From: Rhodococcus yananensis
GTDB taxonomy: Bacteria > Actinomycetota > Actinomycetes > Mycobacteriales > Mycobacteriaceae
Length of the DNA: 49,062 bases
Direction of reading: 5' to 3'
Assembly: GCF_020515525.1 (NCBI RefSeq)
Contig: NZ_JAIYEP010000031.1
Span: forward strand, 1 to 49,062
Below the pieces are notes generated by a model. That model was not told the origin of the DNA. It saw only the letters and a program-made list of their open reading frames with translations, and did not search any database. This document shows positions 28,046 to 36,934 of the stretch, piece after piece. Numbering within the stretch: the first letter of the stretch is position 1; each line of letters begins with the position of its first letter. The translations under genes and the position numbers were made by a program.

Positions 28046-28735
28046 ATGACAGAGCAGCCCGTGATCATCGACGAGTCCTACACCGGCGACGTGACCCCCG
28101 GCGGCCCGGCACACCGCCGCACCGTTCCCGGCGCCACCATCGTCAAGCTGGCGGTGGGCGCGATGAACAACAACGTGTACCTCGTCACCGACGAGGCGAC
28201 CGGCCGATCGGTCCTCATCGATGCCGCGAACGAACCCGACACTCTCGTGTCGTTCCTGCGCGACAACGCACCGGGACTCGACCTGATCGTCACCACCCAC
28301 CAGCACTGGGATCACTGGCAAGGACTCGAACAGGTTGTCGCAGCGACACGGGTGCCCACCGCCGCGCATCCCCTCGACGCGGGGCCGCTGCCCGTCACAC
28401 CCGACCGCTTGCTGAACGAGGGCGACACGGTGCAGATCGGCGAGACCTCCCTCGAGGTGATCCACCTGGCGGGGCACACCCCCGGTTCGGTTGCGCTGGT
28501 GCTCACCGAACGCGGCACCGGCCGACACCACATCTTCACCGGCGACTCGCTGTTCCCGGGGGGCATCGGGCGGACAACGAATCCTGAAGAGTTCACCTCG
28601 CTGCTCGACGACGTCGAGACGAAGCTGTTCGGCCGATTCGGCGACGACACCGTCATCTACCCGGGGCACGGCAAGGACACCACGTTGGGTCTCGAACGCC
28701 CGTTCCTCTCCGAATGGCAGGAGCGCGGCTGGTGA
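28046..28735 (+). CDS. Metallo-beta-lactamase-fold hydrolase (Rv1637c-type)
   Basis: A 229-residue glyoxalase II-like hydrolase. The zinc-binding motif HQHWDH is at residues 85-90, with later ligands in [23 protein letters not shown] and [30 protein letters not shown] is the usual entry strand. The size and divergent position beside uvrA match Rv1637c of M. tuberculosis. The substrate is unknown; thioester or persulfide hydrolysis would be in line with the fold (inference). No signal peptide, so cytoplasmic. Confidence 0.9.
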   Translation: MTEQPVIIDESYTGDVTPGGPAHRRTVPGATIVKLAVGAMNNNVYLVTDEATGRSVLIDAANEPDTLVSFLRDNAPGLDLIVTTHQHWDHWQGLEQVVAATRVPTAAHPLDAGPLPVTPDRLLNEGDTVQIGETSLEVIHLAGHTPGSVALVLTERGTGRHHIFTGDSLFPGGIGRTTNPEEFTSLLDDVETKLFGRFGDDTVIYPGHGKDTTLGLERPFLSEWQERGW

Positions 28736-29005
28736 CCGTCGGGTCCCGTATTCGGACGGTGTGATGGCTGAGCGAGCAGGCACCGATCCACCAGGCAAGT
28801 GCGCGTTGGAGTTCACGCACGATGCCGGACCGGGTCGGTCCCGCCCACTCGCTTGTGGGTCGGTTGGATTGCCGGGGCCGCAGAGTTCGGTATTTCATGC
28901 TTTTCCGTCTCGTCCGAATTCGACCGCGAGGGGAATATCCGGCGCCGGGGCGGGTACCCGTGCCAGGGTGGGACACGCCCACCGCACGACAGAAACGGGG
29001 TCGAC
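28736..29005 (+). promoter_or_regulatory. Gene-free stretch with a possible ECF-sigma promoter
   Basis: No convincing gene is seen here; the open frames lack conserved motifs or ribosome-binding sites. GGAAT (28932-28936) and GTA (28954-28956) are separated by 17 bases, similar to SigE/SigH-type stress promoters (GGAA-N17/18-GTT). It would start transcription some 40 bases before the DoxX gene. The match is weak. Confidence 0.25.
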
Positions 29006-29917
29006 ATGATCGTCAGGAGACTCGCCCGACCGATGCTCGCGTCCATCTTCATCGTCGGAGGTATCGACGCGCTGCGGAAGCCCACCGCGAAGGTGGCTGC
29101 AGCACAACCCGGACTCGACCGGATGCTCGACGCCGTCCCCGCGTCGGTGGCCGACCGCCTCCCCTCCGCACCCGAGAACATGGTGCGGATCAACGGGGCG
29201 ATCCAGGTGGGCGCCGGGACGCTGCTCGCCCTCGGAAAGGCCCCGCGGATCGCCGCACTCACGCTGGCCACCAGCGTCGTCCCCACCACCATCACCGGGC
29301 ACGACTTCTGGAACGTCGACGACCCCACCCAACGCGCACAGCAGCGCACCCAGTTCCTCAAGAACATCGGACTGCTCGGCGGACTGCTGCTCGCCGCGGT
29401 CGACACCGAAGGCAAACCTTCACTGGGCTGGCGTGGACGCCAGGCGGCCGAGCACGCCCAGCAGAGCCTCGTCGCCGCACTTCCCCACGTGGGTTCCGAT
29501 CACGGCGACAACCAGCGGGCCGAGGTCCGACACCTCGTGGACGCAGCGACCCGACAGGCACCCGAACTCGCCGAACGCGCCCGCGAACGCGGCACCGAAC
29601 TGCTCGATGCGGCCCGCGAACGCGCCCCGGAACTCGCCGAATCCGCCCGCGAACGCAGCACCGAACTACTCGCCCTCGCCAAGACCCGAGCACCCGAATA
29701 CACCGACGCCGCACGCGCACACGGATCGTCGTGGTGGGACACCGCCCGCGAGCGAGGATCCGAGTGGGCGCACCGCGCCGAGGAGAAGGCCGCCGAGCGA
29801 GCCTTCGACCTGACCGAGAAGGCACGCGACCTGACCGATCGCGCCCACGATCTCGGAGAGAAGGCCCGGGAGGACGCCGGACAGGCGCTGGCACGTCGAC
29901 GGCCGGACACCCGCTGA
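29006..29917 (+). CDS. DoxX-type membrane protein with C-terminal 22-residue amphipathic repeats
   Basis: A 303-residue protein from ATG 29006. Residues 1-135 look like a DoxX-type four-helix membrane domain (RPMLASIFIVGGIDALRKP, INGAIQVGAGTLLALGK, RIAALTLATSVVPTTITGH, FLKNIGLLGGLLLAAVD). Residues 185-294 are five consecutive 22-residue units, each starting like APELAERARERGTELLDAAR, with regular charged/hydrophobic alternation as in apolipoprotein or LEA helices. The repeat region should lie along a membrane or lipid surface, or form a coiled coil. DoxX proteins have been tied to redox and stress tolerance; the role of the tail is unknown. GGGG lies 4 bases before ATG. Confidence 0.8.
   Translation: MIVRRLARPMLASIFIVGGIDALRKPTAKVAAAQPGLDRMLDAVPASVADRLPSAPENMVRINGAIQVGAGTLLALGKAPRIAALTLATSVVPTTITGHDFWNVDDPTQRAQQRTQFLKNIGLLGGLLLAAVDTEGKPSLGWRGRQAAEHAQQSLVAALPHVGSDHGDNQRAEVRHLVDAATRQAPELAERARERGTELLDAARERAPELAESARERSTELLALAKTRAPEYTDAARAHGSSWWDTARERGSEWAHRAEEKAAERAFDLTEKARDLTDRAHDLGEKAREDAGQALARRRPDTR
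29558..29887 (+). repeat. Five 66-bp units encoding 22-residue repeats
   Basis: In-frame units of 66 bases begin at 29558, 29624, 29690, 29756 and 29822. The first two are very similar in DNA (GAACTCGCCGAA and CGCCCGCGAACGC recur in register); the last two are diverged. This indicates tandem duplication followed by drift. Confidence 0.75.
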
Positions 29918-30041
29918 TCGGGTGGCCGCACCCGCGCCCACGACATCCGGATTCTGCACGGACGCTCGCCGCGAACTAGACTTCTCGGACGCTTCGATCG
30001 GCACCGCCCCCATCCGATCGGCACGACCCCGAGGAGTCCAT

Positions 30042-32393
30042 GTGCGCGGCGACGGCGCGTCCCATCCCGACATCGAACAGGAACAGTCCTACCTGTCGAT
30101 GCTGTACACACACCTCGATGAGCTGCGCGACTACGCGCAGACCCGGTTGAGCCGAGTCCTGCTCGAGTCGGGCGGCACCCCGCAGGCGCGCAGTGAGCGC
30201 GAGTCGTTCACCCAGATGTACACCGACGACCTCACCAAGTACGACGCCGCCGAGCACGGGCTGTGCTTCGGGCGAGTCGATGTCCGGGTCGACACGTCCG
30301 ACACCTCCGCCACCTCCGACGGTCGTTCGGGTGGCTCCACCGACGGTGAGACGGGCGGGACCGGAATCGAAGCGCGATACATCGGCCGAATCGGAATCCT
30401 CGACGAGGACAACGACTACGAATCGCTGCTCCTGGACTGGCGTGCGCCGCTGGCCCGTCCGTTCTATCTCGCCACTCCCGCGACTCCCGACGGTGTGACG
30501 ATGCGCCGCCACATCCGCAGCCGCAACAGGACCGTCACCGCGCTCAACGACGAGTACCTCGACCTCGACGCCGCGCGTGAACATGGTGAGGTCGTCGCAG
30601 CCGGCGGGGTCGCCGGCGAGTCCGCGCTGCTCGCCGCACTCAACGCGGCCCGGACCGGGCAGATGCACGACATCGTCGCGACCATCCAGTCCGAGCAGGA
30701 CGCGATCATCCGATCCGAACACAAGAGCGTCCTCGTCGTCCAGGGTGGTCCGGGTACCGGCAAGACCGCGGTCGCGCTGCACCGCGCCGCCTACCTGCTG
30801 TACACCTACCGCAAGCAGCTCGCCAAGAGCGGCGTGCTCATCGTCGGCCCCAACTCGACCTTCCTCGACTACATCGGTCAGGTCCTGCCGTCCCTGGGCG
30901 AGACGGGAGTGCTGCTGTCGACGATCGGGGATCTGTATCCCGGAGTGCGGGCCACGGTCGAGGACTGCGACGCCGCCGGAGCGATCAAGGGTTCGCTCGA
31001 CATGGTCGACGTGCTCAAGAAGGCCGTCCGGGACCGACAGGAGCTACCGTCCACGCCGGTCGAGCTGACCTTCGACACCTACCGGCTGTCCCTCGACCGG
31101 AAGGTCGTCACGCGGGCCCGTGGCCGGGCCAGATCGTCTCGGCGACCGCACAACCTGGCGCGGCCCATCTTCGTATCGGCAGTGATCGAGGCACTCGCCG
31201 ACCAACTCGCCGCCATCATCGGCACCGACCTCGTCCACGGCGGAAACCTCCTCAGCCGGGAGGATCTCGACGACATCCGCTCGGAGATGCGTGAGGACCC
31301 CGACATCGTCGCCGCGATCGACGCATTGTGGCCGGACCTGACACCGCAGCGGGTCCTCGCCGATCTCCTCGGGTCCCGGCGACGCCTCGAATCGGCGGCC
31401 CCGAAGCTCGACGACGAACAGGTCACTGCGCTGCACCGACCCGGACGCCACCTCGGATTCAGCGCTGCGGACGCTCCGCTCCTCGACGAGTTGGCCGAAC
31501 TCCTCGGTGTCGACGACGCCGCCGAACGGGAGCGGGCGGCACGGGCGTGGCGTCGGCAGATCGCTGACGCGCAGGGCGCTCTCGACATCCTCACCGGATC
31601 CGCCCCGCAGGATCTCGAGGACGACCTGGATCCGGAACTGCTGATGGCGTACGACCTGATCGACGCCACGCAACTCGCGGAGCGACAGGACCTGGGCAGG
31701 CACCACACCACAGCCGAACGCGCGGCCGGTGACCGGACATGGACGTACGGGCACGTCATCGTCGACGAGGCCCAGGAGTTGTCGGAGATGGCCTGGCGGA
31801 TGCTCATGCGCCGCATCCCGAACCGGTGGATGACGCTCGTCGGGGACACCGCGCAGACCGGCGATCCGGCAGGGAACACATCGTGGCAGCGGATTCTCGA
31901 ACCGTACGTCAAGAACAGGTGGCGCAAAGCCGAGTTGACGGTCAACTACCGGACCCCGGCAGAGATCATGGAGATCGCCCACTCCGTGCTCGCCGAGATC
32001 GATCCCGACCAGGCGCCGCCACGGTCGGTACGCGAATCGGGTGTCCGGCCGTGGGCACGCCGCGTCACCGACGACCTCGGGAGCGAGGTGCGCCGCGTAC
32101 TGGACACCGAGACGGGTCCGGGGCTGACCGCAGTGCTCGTGCCGCCCCGGCTGCGCACCGAATGGGAAGTGCTGGCCTCGGATTCGGTGAGGGTCGCGAC
32201 GGTCCGCGAGGTCAAGGGACTCGAGTTCGACGCCGTGATCCTCGTCGAACCGTCCGAGATCCTCGCCGAATCCTCGCGGGGGCTCAACGACCTGTACGTC
32301 GCGTTGACCCGCGCGACACAGCGACTCGGGATCCTGCACACGAGTCCGTTGCCGCACGTGCTCGACGGCGTCCGGGACACGGCACCGTGCTGA
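30042..32393 (+). CDS. HelD/HelR-type RNA polymerase-associated helicase-like ATPase
   Basis: A 783-residue superfamily 1 ATPase. The start is GTG 30042, five bases after GAGGAG; the frame is open further upstream without conserved sequence. The N-terminal ~130 residues (EQEQSYLSMLYTHLDELRDY...) form the coiled-coil arm that reaches into RNA polymerase in HelD proteins. Walker A GGPGTGKT is at 235-242, DEAQEL at ~575 and GDTAQTGDPAG follows; the C-terminal VKGLEFDAVILVEP and LYVALTRATQRL complete the helicase core. Class II HelD proteins of actinobacteria (HelR) remove stalled RNA polymerase and can give rifamycin resistance. I could not see a rifamycin-associated promoter element upstream. 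Confidence 0.88.
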   Translation: MRGDGASHPDIEQEQSYLSMLYTHLDELRDYAQTRLSRVLLESGGTPQARSERESFTQMYTDDLTKYDAAEHGLCFGRVDVRVDTSDTSATSDGRSGGSTDGETGGTGIEARYIGRIGILDEDNDYESLLLDWRAPLARPFYLATPATPDGVTMRRHIRSRNRTVTALNDEYLDLDAAREHGEVVAAGGVAGESALLAALNAARTGQMHDIVATIQSEQDAIIRSEHKSVLVVQGGPGTGKTAVALHRAAYLLYTYRKQLAKSGVLIVGPNSTFLDYIGQVLPSLGETGVLLSTIGDLYPGVRATVEDCDAAGAIKGSLDMVDVLKKAVRDRQELPSTPVELTFDTYRLSLDRKVVTRARGRARSSRRPHNLARPIFVSAVIEALADQLAAIIGTDLVHGGNLLSREDLDDIRSEMREDPDIVAAIDALWPDLTPQRVLADLLGSRRRLESAAPKLDDEQVTALHRPGRHLGFSAADAPLLDELAELLGVDDAAERERAARAWRRQIADAQGALDILTGSAPQDLEDDLDPELLMAYDLIDATQLAERQDLGRHHTTAERAAGDRTWTYGHVIVDEAQELSEMAWRMLMRRIPNRWMTLVGDTAQTGDPAGNTSWQRILEPYVKNRWRKAELTVNYRTPAEIMEIAHSVLAEIDPDQAPPRSVRESGVRPWARRVTDDLGSEVRRVLDTETGPGLTAVLVPPRLRTEWEVLASDSVRVATVREVKGLEFDAVILVEPSEILAESSRGLNDLYVALTRATQRLGILHTSPLPHVLDGVRDTAPC

Positions 32394-32809
32394 CCGGGCG
32401 AGTGAGCGCGCGCGGCGCCGTACGCCGGGGTGCCGCCGGACTGTGCATCGGGGCGGTGCTGCTGCTGGCGGCGTGCTCGTCGAGCGACGGCACATCCGAT
32501 TCCGCCGAGGCTGCGGGTGCCGTGTCCCCCACCACCACTCGCGCCGAGACCATGGCGCCGGTACTCGACGATCGGGGTCTCCGATTCAAGGAGGCGCTCA
32601 GCGCCGAAGGTCTTGTCGCGGACGTGCCCGACGAGACGCTGCTGGCGCTGGCGCGGGGCCTGTGCGACCAACTCGCGGCCGGAGTCCCCGAGGAGCGGGT
32701 GCTCGAACTCGCGCGGCCGGTCGCTGCCTACGCCGCGTCGGCGTCGGACACGACAGGCGACGACGCGGCCCACAGCTACGTGAACGCGGCACGCGAACAC
32801 TATTGCTGA
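32387..32809 (+). CDS. DUF732-type lipoprotein
   Basis: A 140-residue exported protein. The signal peptide RGAAGLCIGAVLLLAAC ends in a lipobox (LLAAC), so Cys is lipidated and the protein anchored outside the membrane. After a Ser/Thr/Ala linker, GLRFKEALSAEGLVADVPDE, LLALARGLCDQLAAGVPEE and YVNAAREHYC match the small DUF732 domain with its two conserved cysteines. The GTG at 32387 overlaps the helicase stop by 7 bases; GTG 32402 is an alternative that gives a shorter signal peptide. Function of DUF732 is unknown. It is convergent with the USP gene. Confidence 0.8.
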   Translation: MLTGRVSARGAVRRGAAGLCIGAVLLLAACSSSDGTSDSAEAAGAVSPTTTRAETMAPVLDDRGLRFKEALSAEGLVADVPDETLLALARGLCDQLAAGVPEERVLELARPVAAYAASASDTTGDDAAHSYVNAAREHYC

Positions 32810-32827
32810 CCGCGATGCCGCGGCCCG

Positions 32828-33280
32828 TCAGCGGACGGTGTGCACGACGAGAACGTCGGTCGTGGACTTGCGAGCCACGTCGGAGGGCACCGAACCGAGC
32901 AGTCGTCCGGTGAGGGTGTTCAGGCCGCGGTTCCCGATGACGATCAGATCGGCGTCGACCTCGTCGACGAGGGTGAGCAGCGAGTCCACGGGTGCCCCGA
33001 CGATCGGGCGTTCGACGACGTTCTTCGCCCCGACCGCATTGGCCTTCTCGCGTGCGGTGCGGAGAATCTCGTAGGTCGGCGCCGACCCGGTGACCTGGTA
33101 CGCCTCGTCACCGAGGACGTCGGCCGCGCGGGCGGTGTCCTTGGGATCGGCCGGGTAGTACGCGCACGCGATCACGAGGGTGGCGTCGGCGTCCTGCGCC
33201 AGCGACGCGGCCTTCTCGACGGCTCGGTACGACGATTCGGAGCCGTCGGTTCCCACGACAATGGTCCGGTACGCACTCAT
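32828..33280 (-). CDS. Universal stress protein (Rv1636-type)
   Basis: A 150-residue single-domain UspA protein from ATG 33280, with GGAGG five bases upstream. YRTIVVGTDGSESSYRAVEKA opens the fold, and the nucleotide loop GNRGLNTLTGRLLGSVPSDV is the G-x2-G-x9-G-S/T motif. DVLVVHTVR closes the fold. The corresponding M. tuberculosis protein Rv1636 binds ATP and cAMP. The gene order USP-uvrB is the same. A TAGTGT at 33370-33365 could serve as its -10, leaving a leader of about 80 bases. Confidence 0.93.
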   Translation of the reverse strand: MSAYRTIVVGTDGSESSYRAVEKAASLAQDADATLVIACAYYPADPKDTARAADVLGDEAYQVTGSAPTYEILRTAREKANAVGAKNVVERPIVGAPVDSLLTLVDEVDADLIVIGNRGLNTLTGRLLGSVPSDVARKSTTDVLVVHTVR

Positions 33281-33486
33281 TCAGTCCTCCATCGGCGATG
33301 TCTTCGGCATGCACGGCCGGGCGAGAAGGACGGTCGACCGGCCACCCCACCCGATATCGGTTCGACACTAGCGGTCACACTCGCGTGGGTGGTGCGTTTG
33401 GGTAGGACACCACAGCGCGCCCGGTGAGCGCCGACGATCACCGACGAAGGTTTCTGTTATCTCACGTCACATCAATGTCGCGGATG

Positions 33487-35646
33487 TCACTGCAGGCCTG
33501 CGGCATCCATGCCGCGCAACTCCTTCTTGAGGTCGGAGATCTCGTCGCGCAACCGCGCGGCGAGTTCGAACTGGAGATCACGCGCCGCCTGCATCATCTG
33601 GTCGGTGAGCTGCTGCACGAGATCGGCCAGTTCGGCCCGCGGCATCGACGACGTGTCGCGGCCCTCGACCACACCGGAACTGCCGCCGCGCCCGGCCGCG
33701 CCCTGCGCCCGACGACCGCGGGAAGCATTCCTGCCGGAACCTCCGACCTCGATGCCGTCCGTGTCGTCGGCCTCCTGGTACACCTGGTCGAGGATGTCGG
33801 CGATCTTCTTGCGCAACGGCTGCGGGTCGATGCCGTGCTCGACGTTGTACGCGATCTGCTTCTCTCGACGCCGTTCGGTCTCCTCGATCGCCTGTGCCAT
33901 CGAGTCGGTGATCTTGTCGGCGTACATGTGGACCTCGCCGGAGACGTTGCGCGCCGCGCGACCGATGGTCTGGATGAGCGACCGCGTCGAACGGAGGAAC
34001 CCCTCCTTGTCGGCGTCGAGGATCGCCACGAGCGACACCTCCGGCAGGTCGAGCCCCTCACGCAGCAGATTGATGCCGACGAGCACGTCGTACTCGCCGA
34101 GCCGCAACTGCCGCAGGAGTTCGACCCGGCGCAGCGTGTCGATGTCCGAATGCAGGTAACGCACCCGGATGCCGAGTTCGAGGAGGTAATCGGTCAGATC
34201 CTCGGCCATCTTCTTCGTCAGCGTGGTCACCAGGACGCGCTCGTCGCGGTCGGTGCGTTCCCGGATCTCGTGCACGAGATCGTCGATCTGCCCCTTGGTG
34301 GGTTTGACGACGACCTTCGGGTCGACGAGGCCGGTCGGGCGGATCACCTGTTCGACGACCTCACCGCCCGTCCGTCCCAGTTCGTACGCGCCGGGTGTGG
34401 CGGACAGGTAGACGGTCTGGCCGATCCGGTCGGAGAACTCCTCCCAGGTGAGCGGCCGGTTGTCGACGGCCGACGGCAGCCGGAACCCGAACTCGACGAG
34501 GTTGCGTTTACGAGACATGTCGCCCTCGTACATGGCACCGATCTGCGGCACCGTGACGTGGGATTCGTCGATGACGAGCAGGAAATCCTCGGGGAAGTAG
34601 TCGATCAGGGTGGCCGGCGCCGACCCCGCCGCGCGACCGTCGATGTGCCGCGAGTAGTTCTCGATGCCGGAGCAGAAGCCGACCTGCCTGATCATCTCGA
34701 GGTCGTACTGGGTGCGCATCCGTAGCCGCTGCGCCTCGAGGAGCTTGCCGCGGTTCTCCAGGTCGGCGAGTCGCTCCTCGAGTTCGGCTTCGATGCCCGC
34801 GACGGCGCGTTCCATGCGTTCCGGCCCGGCGACGTAGTGCGTCGCCGGGAAGATCCGCAGCGAGTCGACCTTCCGGATGACGTCCCCGGTGAGCGGATGC
34901 AGATAGTAGAGGGCGTCGATCTCGTCGCCGAAGAACTCGATGCGGACGGCGAGTTCCTCGTAGGCGGGGATGATGTCGACGGTGTCGCCCTTGACCCGGA
35001 AGGAGCCGCGCGTGAAGGCGGTGTCGTTGCGGGTGTACTGGACGTCGACGAGCAGCCGGAGCAGGGCGTCGCGGGGCACTTCCACCCCCACCTCGAGCTG
35101 CACGGACCGGTCGAGATAGGACTGCGGAGTACCCAGACCGTAGATGCACGACACGGACGCGACGACCACCACGTCGCGCCGTGACAACAGTGCCGACGTC
35201 GCCGAGTGGCGGAGCCGCTCCACGTCGTCGTTGATGGAGGAATCCTTCTCGATGTACGTGTCGGTCTGCGCGATGTACGCCTCGGGTTGGTAGTAGTCGT
35301 AGTACGACACGAAGTACTCGACGGCGTTGCCGGGCAGCATCTCACGCAGTTCGTTGGCGAGTTGCGCCGCGAGAGTCTTGTTGGGTGCCATCACCAGGGT
35401 GGGCCGCTGCATCCGTTCGATCAACCACGCCGTGGTCGCCGATTTGCCGGTGCCGGTGGCCCCGAGCAGCACCACGTCCTTCTCCCCCGCCTTCAACCGG
35501 TGCTCGAGCTGGTCGATCGCGGCGGGCTGGTCGCCCGCCGGCTCGTACTCGCTGACGACCTCGAACCGCCCGTCGGTACGTTCGATGTCGCCGACCGGGC
35601 GGAACTCCGAGTGCGCGACGACGGGATGCTCGCTTGCGAAGGCCAT
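33487..35646 (-). CDS. uvrB: Excinuclease ABC subunit B
   Basis: A 719-residue helicase-like subunit of nucleotide excision repair. Walker [10 protein letters not shown] is at residues 62-70. [14 protein letters not shown] with the following [12 protein letters not shown] is the beta-hairpin/damage-verification region. [31 protein letters not shown] and [22 protein letters not shown] are helicase motifs. The C-terminal UVR domain ([21 protein letters not shown]...) contacts UvrA and UvrC. Between ~645 and 670 there is a Gly/Arg/Ser-rich linker. Start ATG 35646 lies 7 bases after TACCCT, implying a leaderless mRNA. Confidence 0.98.
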   Translation of the reverse strand: MAFASEHPVVAHSEFRPVGDIERTDGRFEVVSEYEPAGDQPAAIDQLEHRLKAGEKDVVLLGATGTGKSATTAWLIERMQRPTLVMAPNKTLAAQLANELREMLPGNAVEYFVSYYDYYQPEAYIAQTDTYIEKDSSINDDVERLRHSATSALLSRRDVVVVASVSCIYGLGTPQSYLDRSVQLEVGVEVPRDALLRLLVDVQYTRNDTAFTRGSFRVKGDTVDIIPAYEELAVRIEFFGDEIDALYYLHPLTGDVIRKVDSLRIFPATHYVAGPERMERAVAGIEAELEERLADLENRGKLLEAQRLRMRTQYDLEMIRQVGFCSGIENYSRHIDGRAAGSAPATLIDYFPEDFLLVIDESHVTVPQIGAMYEGDMSRKRNLVEFGFRLPSAVDNRPLTWEEFSDRIGQTVYLSATPGAYELGRTGGEVVEQVIRPTGLVDPKVVVKPTKGQIDDLVHEIRERTDRDERVLVTTLTKKMAEDLTDYLLELGIRVRYLHSDIDTLRRVELLRQLRLGEYDVLVGINLLREGLDLPEVSLVAILDADKEGFLRSTRSLIQTIGRAARNVSGEVHMYADKITDSMAQAIEETERRREKQIAYNVEHGIDPQPLRKKIADILDQVYQEADDTDGIEVGGSGRNASRGRRAQGAAGRGGSSGVVEGRDTSSMPRAELADLVQQLTDQMMQAARDLQFELAARLRDEISDLKKELRGMDAAGLQ

Positions 35647-35653
35647 GCACACC

Positions 35654-35659
35654 AGGGTA
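35654..35659 (-). promoter_or_regulatory. -10 element for uvrB (leaderless type)
   Basis: TACCCT on the minus strand, 7 bases (GGTGTGC) before the ATG. There is no Shine-Dalgarno sequence in between. The divergent DUF402-type promoter lies about 60 bases away. Confidence 0.4.
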
Positions 35660-35719
35660 GGCCGTTCCCCCGACACGCCACCTCGATCGGAGGTCGGCCC
35701 GCGAGTGGGCGGAGCGCGG

Positions 35720-35725
35720 TAGGTT
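35720..35725 (+). promoter_or_regulatory. -10 element for the DUF402-type gene (leaderless type)
   Basis: TAGGTT, then GCGATC and ATG at 35732. The 6-base spacing again predicts a leaderless transcript. Confidence 0.4.
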
Positions 35726-35731
35726 GCGATC

Positions 35732-36244
35732 ATGGCGTCCCGGCTGCATCCGATCAAGGTGGAACGCTTCGACGTCACCGCCCGCACCAACACCGACCCC
35801 AAGGGCATCGAACGCCCCGTCGAGCGGTATCGGGTACTGCCCTGTGGCCTGTACATGGGGCGCACGGCCGATCACCGCCAGTTCGACTATCTCGAATCGT
35901 GGTTGCTGCCGTCCGTACGCCTGCGGGTGTCGATCTTCCATTTCCGTCCCGGTTTCGAACGGGATCAGGACCGGTACCTCGACGTCGGCGAGTTCTGGCG
36001 GGACGGCGACGTGTGGCACTCGCGCGACCATTACCTGGACCTCGTGGTGCGCACGGGTCGCGGTACGGAGGTCGAGGACGTCGACGAGTTGTTCGCGGCG
36101 GTCGCCGCGGGCGTGCTCGACACCGACGATGCCGAACGCGCCGTCGCCACCGCGCTCACCGCCGTGGACGGCATCGCCGCACACGGTCACGACGTCGACG
36201 CGTGGCTCGCCTCCCGCGGAATGCCCCTCGAATGGCGTGACTGA
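35732..36244 (+). CDS. DUF402-type protein
   Basis: A 170-residue soluble protein, divergent from uvr[40 protein letters not shown] and [26 protein letters not shown] match the DUF402 (FomD/YgaC-like) beta-barrel, whose characterised members are nucleotide phosphatases or hydrolases. The DLVVR..G...EVEDVDEL block supplies the acidic residues seen in that family. Family substrates differ, so no reaction is assigned. A homologue lies beside uvrB in mycobacteria. The gene is convergent with the FMN reductase. Confidence 0.8.
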   Translation: MASRLHPIKVERFDVTARTNTDPKGIERPVERYRVLPCGLYMGRTADHRQFDYLESWLLPSVRLRVSIFHFRPGFERDQDRYLDVGEFWRDGDVWHSRDHYLDLVVRTGRGTEVEDVDELFAAVAAGVLDTDDAERAVATALTAVDGIAAHGHDVDAWLASRGMPLEWRD

Positions 36245-36280
36245 TGCACCCGCAGGCGGTGGACGTCCTGCCCGTGCAGG

Positions 36281-36934
36281 TCAGTCCAGTTGCGCACGCA
36301 TCAGCGATTCGAAGGTGCTTCCCGCGGTCGACACGCCGTTGCCCGACGACGCCGTGCGGCGCGGCGCGGTCGGCACGAATCCCTCCACGGCGGCGCGGTC
36401 GGTGACGACGGCGGCAGCGAATTCGTCCGCGGCGCGCCGGATCCGGTCGCCGAGTTCGGGCCCGACCGCACCGAAATCCTCGGTCGCCGCGAACACACCG
36501 GTGGGCACCACCGCGGCGCCGAGGAACGCGAACAGCGGTCTCATCGCGTGGTCCAGCACGAGCGAATGCCGTGATGTTCCGGCGGTGGCAGCGACGAGGA
36601 CCGGCATTGCGCGCACTGCGTCGGCGTCGAGGGCGTCGACGAACATCTTGAACAGACCGCTGTAGCTGGCGGTGAACACCGGTGTGACGGCGATCAGTCC
36701 GTCCGCCGTCGATACGCGTTCTCGTGCCTGCACCAGCGCCGGTGTCGGCACGCCCGTCGTCATCGTCATCGCGAGATCGCCGGCGAGGTCGCGGATCTCG
36801 AGCACATCGACGACGATGTCCTCTCCACGCGCGCCCACCGCCGCGCGGGTCGCGTCGGTGAGCCGATCGGCGAGCAGCCTCGTCGACGACGGTTGCGACA
36901 CGCCCGCGGTGACCACGGTGATGCGCCGCGTCAT
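36281..36934 (-). CDS. NAD(P)H-dependent FMN reductase (LLM-partnered, CE1759-type)
   Basis: A 217-residue flavodoxin-fold reductase that would supply reduced FMN. The start ATG 36934 overlaps the monooxygenase stop by 4 bases, with GGAGG seven bases upstream. ITVVTAGVSQPSSTRLLADRL is the phosphate-binding strand-loop, VTPVFTASYSGLFKMFVDAL the flavin ring contact, and ATAGTSRHSLVLDHAMRPLFAFLGA the conserved block of the LLM-partnered subfamily. Its coupling to the luciferase-like gene argues for a two-component monooxygenase. The substrate is unknown. Confidence 0.88.
   Translation of the reverse strand: MTRRITVVTAGVSQPSSTRLLADRLTDATRAAVGARGEDIVVDVLEIRDLAGDLAMTMTTGVPTPALVQARERVSTADGLIAVTPVFTASYSGLFKMFVDALDADAVRAMPVLVAATAGTSRHSLVLDHAMRPLFAFLGAAVVPTGVFAATEDFGAVGPELGDRIRRAADEFAAAVVTDRAAVEGFVPTAPRRTASSGNGVSTAGSTFESLMRAQLD

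Noticed and set aside
28491-29009. Plus-strand frame covering the MBL/DoxX gap, starting perhaps at ATG 28763
   Set aside because: No ribosome-binding site, no family resemblance and weak codon bias; treated as non-coding.
29918-30041. Rifamycin-associated element upstream of the HelR-type gene
   Set aside because: I looked for a GC palindrome of that type and saw none; only a TAGACT -10-like hexamer is present.
33281-33486. Gene or terminator between USP and uvrB
   Set aside because: No open frame with support; only imperfect five-base stems near 33470, too weak to call.
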